Positions 36,425 to 46,292 of a DNA stretch of 64,000 nucleotides are shown one piece after another; positions within the stretch are counted from its first letter, which is position 1; each line of letters begins with the position of its first letter. A model generated the notes under the pieces. It was not told where the DNA came from. It saw nothing but the letters and a program-made list of their open reading frames with translations, and searched no databases. A program made the translations under genes and the position numbers. The stretch comes from Karstenula rhodostoma CBS 690.94 (lineage: Eukaryota; Ascomycota; Dothideomycetes; Pleosporales; Didymosphaeriaceae), in the NCBI GenBank assembly GCA_010093485.1, contig MU001494.1, positions 2,139,937 through 2,203,936 of the forward strand, read 5' to 3'.

Positions 36425-36474
36425 GTGAACACTGGCGATACAGGAGTTACTCTAGGATTAACTATTCTATATCT
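36425..36474 (+). repeat. Dispersed repeat, copy 3 (internally deleted)
   Basis: 50 bp. Keeps the GTGAACACTGGCGATACAG start and the GAGTTACTCTAGGATTAACT to TATATCT end but lacks the ~35-40 bp in between. Like copy 4 it has CTGGCG and CTCTAGGAT where copies 1 and 2 have CCCGCG and CTCCGGGAC. Confidence 0.75.
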
Positions 36475-36924
36475 AACTGGCCAACGCCTTAGCTTACATC
36501 CGGTCTGTTCCCATGAGAGCCATCTCTTGCCTTGGCTACGTTCGTAGATCTAGCAATACGTGCTATCGCATGCGATGTATACCTGGGCATCCATATCACG
36601 CTTGTCGGCGTTTTGTTTATCACCCGTGACCTACTCCACGTTCGAATGCTATATATTGAGGCAAGGTACCCTTGTTCCAATATCCACTACCGAGTCGTCA
36701 TTCGTGGAGTCAACCTCTAGCACACGGTTCACATGCTACTTTGGATGGCCTCCCTGTAAACGTTTGGATTGATAGGATTATGATCAAGTTTAAGCCGCGC
36801 GTGCAATCAATCTGTACCATGTTCTCAAATGACCAGCGCCGATACCAGCAACGTGATAGCTGTATTCATAAAGCCGGCATAACGTGTGCTCGAAGACGTC
36901 CTGGATACACTGCAGCTGTAAATC

Positions 36925-37688
36925 ATGATGCTGCTCACACTATTGTTTGCCATCGCGACGCTTCTCTCGCCTGCTTGGGCAGCAACATGGTACTTCCTGC
37001 GCTACAATTTACCCTCCTCGCAAGCGTTCCTCTCCTTCTCGGGAACAATGCAGATCCCGAAGTTGCCCAAAGCCGGAACGTACTACCTCTGGCCTGGTCT
37101 CCAGCCGACTGATAACTCTGGGGTGTATGGAGATCCTGATTGTCCATCCCTCTATCCGCCCAAATGCTCATTATCCTCTCAGGTATCAGAACGTACTCGA
37201 CGGCCGCTCGGGAACGTGGTGGATCGGCAGCGGCTGGTGTTGTTCCAACCCCAGTCTCCCGTGGGGCAGCGGCTTCAACACGTATCCGGGCGAAAGCGTT
37301 GCGTTCTCGAACGTGAAGGACTCGAGCGGAAGTACATGGACGAGCAAGTTGACTAGAGGGAGCTCGACTACGTCAAACAGCTTCGCGCTCGGGAGCAAGA
37401 CGTTCAACCAGGCGATTTTCGCGATCGAGCTAACGGGCGTATCGTGGGATTTCGGAGCGCTGGCGTTCAATAATGTCGTTATCGTAAGTCGCTTCGTATG
37501 CGTGCGATTGCGCGATCACTGATCAAGGACGATAGACGTCGTCTGGTACGAGTACGGCTTGGTGTACGAATGCGCCGGAAAACTATAACGGGGCGAGCAA
37601 CTATGTGATTTCGGGAGTAAATGCGAGCGTGAGCGGCAATGTCGTGACATGCAAAATCAACAGCGTGACATTGCAAGGCCCGAAGTGA
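36925..37688 (+). CDS. Secreted protein of unknown function, beta-rich
   Basis: Predicted 217 residues in three exons (introns 37125-37182, 37484-37535). Signal peptide 1-19 (LLTLLFAIATLLSPAWA). The mature part is rich in W, G, S, T and N with alternating hydrophobic residues: YYLWPGLQPTDNSGVYQNV, TWWIGSGWCCSNPSLPWGSG, FNTYPGESVAFSNV and GVSWDFGALAFNNVVI. This looks like a concanavalin-A-like beta sandwich, but I cannot name the family or find catalytic residues. Four cysteines (CC, C, C) could form two disulfides. Both splice joins preserve clear blocks (SGVYQNV and VVITSSG), so I consider it a real gene. It is probably a cell-wall-associated or carbohydrate-binding secreted protein, by inference. 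Confidence 0.7.
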
Positions 37689-38249
37689 GGGTAAGGAACT
37701 GAGTAGGCCATGGTAACCACGCGAGCGGCGGTGCACGGAGAAAGGCGCATGCGTAGCAGAGTAGCAAATGAAACGTTCGAATGGAGCGAAGTGAGATATC
37801 CTAGCTAGACAACAAATTAACAGTGACAGTTAGCTTTGCAAGGAGAGCAATGACTTTGTTCAAGCTCCGTCCTCGAGCGTGCGCGTCGTGCACTGAGCGA
37901 CAGGGTGAGGCTGCATGGATATCAATCCCATTGTATACAGTAGTACGCCGTATGTGTCCCTCAAAGACAGACGAGCTAAATGATGTTCCTGAGTGTTCGC
38001 GGAGGAATCGACCGAGAGCAAACCAGCGGTGTTACATAAGCATTGCAACGCCGAGGATCTCCCGACGGCAGCATCACGGAGAGCTTTTCCTCTACCTCCG
38101 AGCAGCTTCCCCGACCACCACCCATCCAAATCCATCTCCCCGGGCTTTCTCATTCCCACTCGGTACGCCAATTCCCCCGCGAGCACTCTCTCCGCGCCAA
38201 TTGAGCCCCAACAACCGCGCGCTGACCCACACCACCTACAGAGTCCACG
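37689..38249. other. Promoter region of nuclear ATP8
   Basis: About 560 bp with nothing recognisable. The right half is C-rich, as expected for the ATP8 promoter and leader. Confidence 0.5.
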
Positions 38250-38607
38250 ATGAACTCCGCACGCCTTTTCCGCCCGTTCGCCAGGGCCGCCTTCCGCCAG
38301 CCCGCAATGGCCCGCGCATCCGTCATGGCGCGCCCGGCGCTCGCTTCTGCCCAGAGCAAGAAGACTGAGGTCGCCCCTCAGCAGATGGTGCGCCCGATCC
38401 CGATACGTGGAGCCAAGGACTGGGGGAGCTAACAGACAACAGACGATCCTCAAGTCGGCCATGCCCCAGCTCATCCCCTTCTTCTTCGTCAACGAGACCA
38501 CTATGGCGTTCGTCCTGCTCCCGACGCTCATCTACGTCTTGTCCAAGTACATCCTGCCTCAGCGCGTCCGCCTCTTCGCGGCCCGCCTTTTCATCAGCAA
38601 GCTATAG
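38250..38607 (+). CDS. ATP8: ATP synthase F0 subunit 8, nuclear-encoded
   Basis: Predicted 100-residue precursor in two exons (intron 38388-38442). The C-terminal 48 residues match mitochondrial ATP8: they begin MPQLIPFFFVNE, contain one membrane helix (FVLLPTLIYVLSKYILP) and end RLFAARLFISKL, like fungal mtDNA-encoded copies. The preceding ~52 residues are Arg/Ala/Ser-rich with no acidic residue in the first 36 (SARLFRPFARAAFRQPAMARA), a typical matrix-targeting presequence. The intron falls near the junction between presequence and subunit. It would be imported and inserted into the inner membrane as part of the ATP synthase stator. I infer endosymbiotic transfer of atp8 to the nucleus, as proposed for Pleosporales whose mtDNA lacks it. 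Confidence 0.85.
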
Positions 38608-39019
38608 AGGGTGCATACGGAAGGGATTGAGGAGGATGGATGAATTGTGTACAGATAGTCAACATGTGCTTGTAGACAATTGACCGGTTCGAGAACAATG
38701 GACGGATACCTATTCGATGCGCTCCACAGCGGCCTACGCCCGACCACGGCTTCCCAGGCCCCAGCGGAGGCATTTTCATGTGAATGCAGGCATACTGATT
38801 GAGAACGATTGCAGGACCTAGCATTCTTGACTCTTCCAATTTGACCGCGGTTCCCGTGGAACGTTCCAAGTCACGGTCAACATCAAGTCTTTCTCACTGT
38901 ATACCGCGATAGTACTCGATACATTCTGACAAGGCACGTAGATGGTAAATTGGGGCACGTTTCAATAAACTTAGCATCAGACGCATCGCGAGAAACCTGG
39001 CAAGTAATGATGCGCGTCA
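38608..39019. other. 3' flank of ATP8
   Basis: About 400 bp without a gene. The right end merges into decayed sequence of the reductase relic. Confidence 0.45.
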
Positions 39020-39945
39020 TCACAACCCTGACTATCCGACAAGGCAGCCGCAAAAATGAAACGCTGGTTGGCCGCCCCAGGATTCTCCAGGGCCAGCAAA
39101 TGAGCCACTGCGATATCCTAACATCTTCGTTGGCATTTTCACATCAAGGCTAGAACGCGAACCATACTCTACCATCAACATACAAAGACACCCCGTTTGG
39201 CGGCACCTTGACCTCAGCATTCACCTCCAGGAAGTTGTTCCAGATGATCGCCAGGCTTTCGTTGATGTCTTTGACGCTCTTGACTTGGTGCAGCAGCAGG
39301 CCGTACATTATGACTGGGTTGTTAGCGCCCTGTCGACTTCCTGCGCAGCCCACGCTGCATGCTCGACGAAGGTTTTGGACACGAGGTAGACGAAGTTCTT
39401 GTCGGATGCCTTGGCCTCGACGTCGTCGGGGGTGACCGGGATTCAGTCTTCTTCCTGTGGATAGTTGACGTAGATATAAAGCGAAACATCGATAAGAGAT
39501 GAAGCCTGCAAAGCTTGTAGAGTAAGCAGCTGGTTCTTCTTTCAGTGTAGATCTAATTCCTCTCGTCGCGCAAACCCCAGGTGCCAACTGCAGCAAACAA
39601 TGCATTAAGGATGACGCGCTTCACACTGGACGCTGCGACGCGCTGGATGCCGGCCAGGATTTTGGTTGTGCCCTTGATGGCCGGGTCGATGGAGTTGAAT
39701 GACTGCGTGGTGCGTCGTATTTGAACGGACTCGCGGTGTGCTTCACAATGTCAAATGGCTGTTTCTTGTCAGTTTCTCTTTACTTCCGTCAAGGCTCGCA
39801 GCTTCTGGGAGGGGTAACTACAGTCTCGCTTTTGATTGCTTCACCGAAGGCCCCCTGCGCCATCATGTCGGGCATAACCGCAAACTCAAGCTGAGGGAGG
39901 CGCGTCGGGGAATACGGCTTTCATATTGTCGACTTGGAAAATGAG
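39020..39945 (-). pseudogene. Relic: C-terminal portion of a GRE2-type NAD(P)H ketoreductase
   Basis: Read on the minus strand, successive frames encode in correct order: VDNMKAVFPDA and PQLEFAVMPDMMAQGAFGEA, PFDIVKHTASPF, SIDPAIKGTTKILAGIQR with SSVKRVILNALFAA, NFVYLVSKTFVEHAAW (YxxxK active site), INESLAIIWNNF, and LALENPGAANQRFIFAAAL. These are the conserved blocks of GRE2/dihydroflavonol-4-reductase-like enzymes. Several frameshifts and stops separate them, including a TGA where a conserved Trp is expected, so no functional protein can be made. The Rossmann N-terminus is missing from this strand but present at 40072 on the plus strand. Confidence 0.75.
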
Positions 39946-40071
39946 GATGCAGGAGGATTAGCCAACGCACTTCCTTTTCCACCAACTCAGCACTCCACCA
40001 GTATCATATTCCAACACAAGCAACAAGCCCGCAAGAACTTCACCCCTTTAACCGTACTATGCCTTCACGCA

Positions 40072-40233
40072 ATGTCCACTCGCCGCATCTTCCTCACCGG
40101 TGCAAACGGCTACATCGCCTCGCACATACTCTCCCAGCTTCTCGCCTTACCGGACGACCACTCCTTCCGCGCGGTGGTGCGCTCACATTCCCATGTCTGC
40201 CTTCACGCTATGCATCTCCACACATCCACTTGA
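40072..40233 (+). pseudogene. Relic: N-terminal Rossmann part of the same ketoreductase
   Basis: Starts with ATG and encodes the dinucleotide-binding start of a GRE2-type reductase: RRIFLTGANGYIASHILSQL (GxxGxxA motif) followed by SFRAVVRS. It ends in unrelated sequence and a stop at 40231-40233. The next expected residues (SKVDAVKxxFP) are found instead at the start of the minus-strand relic near 39945. The 5' flank looks like a normal leader. The enzyme is truncated after about 39 codons. Confidence 0.7.
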
Positions 40234-42174
40234 TGTCACCCCTCTTCAGTCATGGCATAATGTTGTGATTGCCTCAATCTGGCACTATGTTGACGAAAAC
40301 CTACGCGCCACTCTCGACATCACAGCGTACGCTTCTTCAGCGCGTGTGCGTCTTTCGTACGCCTACCTGCATCGGCCGTGTAACAAAGACTATAAACACG
40401 TCTGTGTTGAGTATGCCCATTGAATATTATGCTTGTTGTGTAATCTGGGCCGTGAGAAGTACATGAATGCAGGAGGGGGTGTGGCATGCTCGTGGGATAA
40501 CTTACAAAAAGAGAGTATGAGGTTAAGAATTGATGTAAATCTTACAGCGTGTCCAGTTGTCTTTGCGCCGGCAAGCACGTGCAAGTCACATCAGGATCCA
40601 TTTAGCAAGTGCCGCTTGAAGCAGCGACACACTTGCGCACTACTCCATTGCATCGATCAGGATGTTTGCGCATCTCGCAGGATACGTTGCCGTTGTGAAT
40701 GCTCAGTGGACGATGACGATGTACCTGCCACGCGCCGTGCGGTTATCACGCGGGTTTGCGCCCTCGTCAGCAACACCTCAACATCCTCGGCTCTACATCA
40801 ACAACACGACTCTCATCCTATACGAGTCAACAGCTCAACAATGCAATGTTCAGCGCAGGACATTAGAGTTTCGACGATCGACTTGCCGCCATTGGGAATA
40901 TGCACTTCGGAGACGCCTTCATCTTTCGAACACACCTCGTCGCTGATGACAACGCTAGAAGAGGGCATACAAAGTGCTACAGCTTGATGAGGTGAGGTGC
41001 AGTGCAGCAGTGAAACGATTGGCCTCGAGATATACCAAACCGCCGGCGGGCCCGAAGCCCTGCGAACGACGCAGTGATCACAACAGCGATAAGAATCCTC
41101 CGACGGGGACGGATGCGGTGTGATACTCGACGAGCATTTCATAGCCTTGCGGTTTGACGTCAGGCACGGGCATTGGCGTATTTCCATGGTGCTGCTCACC
41201 GCCGAAGCGCGCAACTCGCAGCGATGCGAGCGCCTCACCGCGGCCACCGCCGACAAGACGGCCCGTCCGCGATGGCTGTGCGGTGCCTTCTTCGCACGTG
41301 GTTGGCTGCTGCTTACCGCTGATGTACACCGCCACAGGTTCTGCCACCACTGCGCAGACGTATCCAATTGGCCCAGGGGCTTTTTCCGATGACATGGCGT
41401 GCACTGTCAGCGGGAAAACTATCGCACGAAGACGCTTTGGGCCTAGCGTTGGACCCCAAACACGACTGAGCCTCATACAGGCCCTGAAGCGCGGACGGGG
41501 CAGACCCTTACGCAGCTGTTAATAGATTCGGGCCAATCACTCACCGTACGCGCCACACTTAGCCACAAGATACCTCTCATGCCATGCTGCGAATGCTACG
41601 TACTGCTGCGATGCGGGGTGGGTTGGCTAATATGAAATGGCGGCCTCGTCGCCTTTGCCGCTTCTCTCGCAGCTCAGAGTCACTGGTTCGTCGTTTCGTG
41701 AACAGCTTTACAGTCGTGGCGACCAACAACAAGCGCGCCACACCAGGACCATCATACACGAAGACCATACCCTACAGAACACCCTGACCAGGTGCTGGCT
41801 ACCGACACCAATCAGGCCGGGGAACCCTACTGTTCACCCAATCAAATCTCAACATCCTGGTCTACCGGGATCCTGGGGCCGAGGTGACCAAGATCATGCT
41901 GTCTCCAAAGGACATTGGCTCAAAGGCCAGTGCTTCTAGCATATGGTCCTTTGACTCTGGATACGAAACGAGTTGTGCAGTATCACCATCGGTATGATAG
42001 TCAACAGACTCCAAACAGCGCATCGTGGCTGACGTTCAACAGCTCCAGGCTCACGCACCAAACAATACTCGCTCATATCACACAAACAATCACACACCGG
42101 TCATCTTCAATGCTGGCGATATCTGGAGCGCGCCGGTTGGTCCCCCAGCCATTTCGCACATTAACAATCAGCTG
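40234..42174. other. Gene-poor region left of the homeobox gene
   Basis: About 1.9 kb. A cysteine-rich plus-strand frame (40433-40987) and several minus-strand frames have no recognisable domain. The last ~150 bases before 42175 are in frame with the homeobox gene and look coding (Gln/Asn/His-rich), so part of that gene probably starts here. Confidence 0.4.
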
Positions 42175-44193
42175 ATGGGAACGCCTCAGAGCGATTGTAC
42201 TCGAGTGCGGGAAGACTCTCTTGTCGATCCGATTACGACTCAATTGAACGTCTTCACCACAAGTGATATACCGGACCATAGCTTCGTGCTTCCTGATCTC
42301 CCAGCCTTCGACCGAACCTGCTTGGAATGTGAAGTCTGGCAGCTCACGAATCCTGGACAACACAGCAAATGTCAAAAATGTCGGGCACACTCCATCCACC
42401 AAGATCTGCCTATGACAACCAACCCTTTGACAGCAAGTAAAGATGCCCTTCCACGGCTAGACATCCCCGGTGACATGCATGGGAAAGGAATCAAACGTAT
42501 CCGCTCTGTTTCGCGCTGCTCGATCTGCGAAGCTATCCTCCCCGTGGAATCGAAGTATTGTCCCAGCTGTGCTCCAGACGACACTATTTCGCCGTCATCA
42601 CCGTCCTATTCAACGCACCGTGTCAAGCGATCTCGCGCGGGCCGAAATTCGAAGCTTCCGATAGCCGCGTTGAATCGACTACAAGCCTGGTTGGACGCCA
42701 ATAAGCACAACCCTTACCCAACTGCCGATACAAAGCGATGGTTGGCCCAGGAATGCCGGATTACCGAGAAGCAAGTGAATACATGGTTTACCAACGCTAG
42801 AGCTCGGCAGATGAATGTACAACAGGTCGAAAGCGGAAGCGAAGTGGACGCGGCCGATGATAGCGAAGATGCAGAGGCTACACATACCAACCTAGGCATT
42901 CCCGGGTCCATGCAGGACAGTACCCACGCAGAGTCATCTCATCGTCGTACCTCGGCCGCCACAAGGCCCTCGCGAAGGGGGAAGAAGAAAGACTACCGAC
43001 GTGCTCACAACGCGGAGGTACCTCAAACTCCCCTTCTGCTTTCGCCAGCTTCGATAACAAAGTCACCTCTCGATCAAACACTACCCGCGGACCAGGAGTT
43101 GTGGCAGTGCACTTTCTGTCTTAAGGCCTTGGTACCGAAATCGTGGCGGCGGCACGAGGACACACAACACCGACCCAAGACTTCAGCTGCCCGGTGGACG
43201 TGCATGCTACATGGCCCGTCTCTGCGCTTTCCGAACCGCACAAACTCGGGTTCAGTTTGCGCATTTTGTATGGCCAAGAACCCAACGGAAGAGCACTTTC
43301 GGCAGAACCACAGGATCGATGAGTGCTCGAAGCGGGATGCAGCTGACAGAACGTTTTATCGACCAGACCATTTGCGACAGCACATTAAGAATTTTCACAA
43401 TGCCACTCTGTTTGACATCGTTCAAGCGCGCTGGAAGACAGCTGCGGAGCCTGTTGCAGAGGGGTGGACGTGCGGATTCTGCGGTGACCGCCTGGAAACC
43501 TGGGACAAGCGGGAGACACACATTTCAAACCACTTCAAGGAGGGCATGACCATGGCTTCGTGGAGAAATTACCCTGACGTGGACATGCAGACCGACATGA
43601 AGAAGAGCAAAGGGAAGGCGAAGGAAAAAGAGAAGACTAGTGCTCTAAGCGGCTCTTTTATGAACATCTTCCGACGTCCAGTTCCTCAGCAGCAACATCA
43701 GCAACATCAGCAGCCTCAGCTACAGGCACAGAGTGGTGCTTTTTCAAACTCCTTCCAGCCGTTGCCTATCGCGCCCCAAGTTCACAACTACCAATCAACG
43801 GCGCCTCAATGCACATCAACAGGCTATGAGTCTGCATACACCTCGCCAATAGCGCCAATGGGTCTTGGTATATCTCAAGCTCCTGTTCTTCCCGATATCC
43901 CGAACGTGAGCCCGCTTGTCGTCACACATCATGATTTTGAAACCGTCGGCAACTTTATTGAATGGGCACCGATGCCGACATTTGAACAGCAGATGCAGTA
44001 CCAGCTTCCAAATACGAACACTTATGACGCGTCAGTTCCTACTACAACTATGGAGTCTGATTATACCAATCTAAGCGCATTCGGTCTCGGTGTGTACGGC
44101 AATCCGCTTGATTACCAGGGACCGTGGGCGCAGCAACCACCCTCGCCGCATCATCCTCAACAGTATCCGCAGTACCAGCGGCGGCAGCAGTAG
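42175..44193 (+). CDS. Homeobox (TALE-like) and C2H2 zinc-finger transcription factor
   Basis: 672 residues from the first in-frame ATG; the open frame extends at least 50 codons upstream (to 42025) without an ATG, so an upstream exon is likely. A homeodomain of the KN/TALE kind lies at about 150-215: LNRLQAWLDANKHNPYPTAD, then LAQECRITEKQVNTWFTNAR. Before it are paired cysteines (CLECEVW...CQKC and CSICEA...CPSC) that may form zinc ribbons. After it come C2H2-type fingers: CTFCLKALVPKSWRRHEDTQH, CAFCMAKNPTEEHFRQNH with a second H-rich part RPDHLRQHIKNFH, and CGFCGDRLETWDKRETHISNH. The C-terminus is Gln/Pro/Ser-rich, suggesting an activation region. This homeobox plus C2H2 combination is common in filamentous ascomycetes. 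Targets are unknown. Confidence 0.85.
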   Translation: MGTPQSDCTRVREDSLVDPITTQLNVFTTSDIPDHSFVLPDLPAFDRTCLECEVWQLTNPGQHSKCQKCRAHSIHQDLPMTTNPLTASKDALPRLDIPGDMHGKGIKRIRSVSRCSICEAILPVESKYCPSCAPDDTISPSSPSYSTHRVKRSRAGRNSKLPIAALNRLQAWLDANKHNPYPTADTKRWLAQECRITEKQVNTWFTNARARQMNVQQVESGSEVDAADDSEDAEATHTNLGIPGSMQDSTHAESSHRRTSAATRPSRRGKKKDYRRAHNAEVPQTPLLLSPASITKSPLDQTLPADQELWQCTFCLKALVPKSWRRHEDTQHRPKTSAARWTCMLHGPSLRFPNRTNSGSVCAFCMAKNPTEEHFRQNHRIDECSKRDAADRTFYRPDHLRQHIKNFHNATLFDIVQARWKTAAEPVAEGWTCGFCGDRLETWDKRETHISNHFKEGMTMASWRNYPDVDMQTDMKKSKGKAKEKEKTSALSGSFMNIFRRPVPQQQHQQHQQPQLQAQSGAFSNSFQPLPIAPQVHNYQSTAPQCTSTGYESAYTSPIAPMGLGISQAPVLPDIPNVSPLVVTHHDFETVGNFIEWAPMPTFEQQMQYQLPNTNTYDASVPTTTMESDYTNLSAFGLGVYGNPLDYQGPWAQQPPSPHHPQQYPQYQRRQQ

Positions 44194-45111
44194 TTCAACT
44201 GAAGCGAGTGGTGCTCGTCACAGCTGACGCGCGCTAGCTGTAGGCTCTTCCAGTAGACTCTTTCTTCTCAATCTTGTCTGGGCTTCGGTGCACTTATTTC
44301 CAACGCGATGCTTGCGCGCGGGCGCTTTATACACCCTGGGATCGGGCGCTTAGTGAGCTTCCGTTTTTGTTCACGTTTCGTCGCTATACTCTCTGCTAGA
44401 CTCTTTTTCAGTTTTAGTGATAGATTGCAGTTCATTATTTCATTTCGTACCACGTCTTTCAAATCACTCATACCTTAATGTCTGTTGACCGCAGTCTTCT
44501 TCCGTGCCCTTGAGCCACAGCGCAGGCCGCTGCCGGGGACCGGTTCATATCAAGGGAAGCATGTATGTAGGTACATATATCAGGGTTTCGGCATACTACG
44601 AGAGCCATGAGAGCATAATAGTCAGTCGCTGGTGTTCTTCAGTTGATGGCTAGTAGCGGCACCGTTCTAGGAGCTGCTTTACGATATACAACCAGCCGTT
44701 CTTAAGATAGCATGACATTCCTTCTGCATACATATTCTTTCTGTGCAAATAGCTCAATCGTCTTCGTTGGCTGCCCACCGCGTGCGCACGCCGTCACCGC
44801 GCCGCCGCGCCGCCCGCTCTAACTGCCGCCCTTCTCCACCTAGCGAGCGTGACTGCCTCTTCGGTAGTCAAACATGATGTTCTTCGGCTCACCAACCCAA
44901 GCAGAGACCCACAGCCGCCGTCACCACCGGTTGTCGCGTCGTGCCTCGCCTTCACCCGCCGCCCAGCGCCCTCCAACGCGCCCGCCTGCCTTCACTTCCA
45001 CCTTCACTAAAATCACAGTCGCCCTTGGATCAGGCAGCCGCCTCCAGATCACGCGTTTCACCTCGCTTAGCCAACTACGCAAGAATTGTTGATCCCGCGC
45101 CGCCAGAGGCG

Positions 45112-45119
45112 TATATAAA
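45112..45119 (+). promoter_or_regulatory. Orphan TATA box
   Basis: TATATAAA in GC-rich surroundings, followed by a C/T-rich leader (CTCTCCTTCCCTAATCCC) and an ATG at 45188. That ATG opens only a 39-codon frame with no recognisable content. It looks like a real promoter without a clear coding gene; a non-coding RNA or a small peptide are both possible. Confidence 0.35.
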
Positions 45120-45313
45120 GGGCGCCCGCCCTCTCTCCTTCCCTAATCCCTACACTCCACTTCAAATCCTTTGGGCTGTGGCGGCCTATGCGCAACATGA
45201 GCTCGACTTCTGCTTCTTTGCATCGGTGGTGGGCTTGTGCCTTCGCTTATCGGCACTCACCTTCACTTGACATGGGTTCGACTTCTACCTTTGCTTTACC
45301 CTGTTGACACTTC

Positions 45314-45400
45314 TACATCATGTCGACCTTCTCACATCATGTCGACTTCATCACACCTTGTCGACTTCATCACATCAAGTCGACCCTCTCACATCACACC
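45314..45400 (+). repeat. 19-bp tandem repeat (CACATCATGTCGACTTCAT-type)
   Basis: About 4.5 head-to-tail copies. Each unit carries GTCGAC, and units differ at a few positions (CACACCTTG, CACATCAAG). Non-coding in any supported model. Confidence 0.85.
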
Positions 45401-45743
45401 AACACCAACTCCAACTCTATCAACTCTACCCCACCCTGCCGCCACAGCCCGTATACGAACCGAACCGAACCGAACAGTGGAAAACACTGGGCACCGGACA
45501 TGGCACCGGGCCATGGGCGCTCTCCATCTGCGGATGGTCCAGCGTTGAGCTCGATCGGCCTGAACATCATGGATACCGGAACAGAACAGGGTGTGGTTCG
45601 AGGCCACAGGGTCCCTTGGGCTTGGATGCTGGTTTGCTTTCTTCGCTTTGCTTTGGCTTGGACATGGGTGGATGGTGGATGGTGGATGGCATCACGGCAA
45701 GTCGGCAGTCCAAAGACCAAGGGATTTCTCAGTTCAAGTTGCA

Positions 45744-45900
45744 GGCCGTGTGGAATCTGAGGGCTTCGCGCCTGGCCTACCTGCAACTTGCCGCGAGAGC
45801 GCGCGCGGCGCCTGACTGAGCTCCCTCAGAGTTTGCTGTTGACTTGGAGTCTTGTGTTTGTGGGCTGTGTGGAATCTGAGGGCCTCGTGCCTGGCCTACC
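45744..45900 (+). repeat. 38-bp direct repeat pair
   Basis: Two near-identical 38-bp copies (45744-45781 and 45863-45900) share GTGTGGAATCTGAGGGC and GCCTGGCCTACC and are separated by about 80 bp. The differences I see are three C/T transitions. Origin unknown. Confidence 0.8.
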
Positions 45901-46292
45901 CACTTCACAACTCCTCGCCTGGTGCATGTTGGTGGATGATGGATAGTGTATGGTGTATGGTGTTTTGGCTGGTTGGAACATGGTCTTGGTGTATGTTAGT
46001 GGATGGTGTATGAGATATGGTGTTTGACTTTGGACAGGACGTCCACGGATGATCGTTGGTTGTGCACAGGAAAAAGTGCGATTAATACAAATCAATCAAA
46101 ACTTCTCTACCCAGCTGCTCTTCTGTTCGTAACATCTGAATACTGTATCTGATAATAGGTCATTCCTATCCGTGACGTGGCATCATACACCCATAACCCT
46201 CGCTACGGCATCCCATGCTCAAGCGCATATAAGCCTTCCCTTCCCAAGTAAAACTATCCAACGCTCCACCCGCACCCTCCTCTCTTTATACT

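Larger units (their letters stand above)
35395..36924. other. Repeat-bearing gene-free region upstream of TEF1
   Basis: About 1.5 kb without genes. It holds the TEF1 upstream sequence, then three copies of the dispersed repeat. A perfect 12-bp palindrome CCACTATAGTGG at 35944-35955 lies between copies 1 and 2. Confidence 0.5.
44194..46292. other. Repeat-bearing gene-free region
   Basis: About 2.1 kb without a supported gene. Contains a strong TATA box (45112), a 19-bp tandem repeat (45314-45400), a 38-bp direct repeat (45744/45863) and GT/GGAT-rich low-complexity sequence at about 45920-46030. Confidence 0.5.

Noticed and set aside
40433..40987. Cysteine-rich 184-codon plus-strand frame
   Set aside because: No signal peptide, no regular cysteine pattern and several competing frames; lies in decayed DNA next to a pseudogene.
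41078..41476. Minus-strand frame starting near a GYVCAVVAE stretch, vaguely like nucleoside-phosphorylase-type NACHT-associated domains
   Set aside because: Only a few residues fit and the rest is unrelated; too weak to call.
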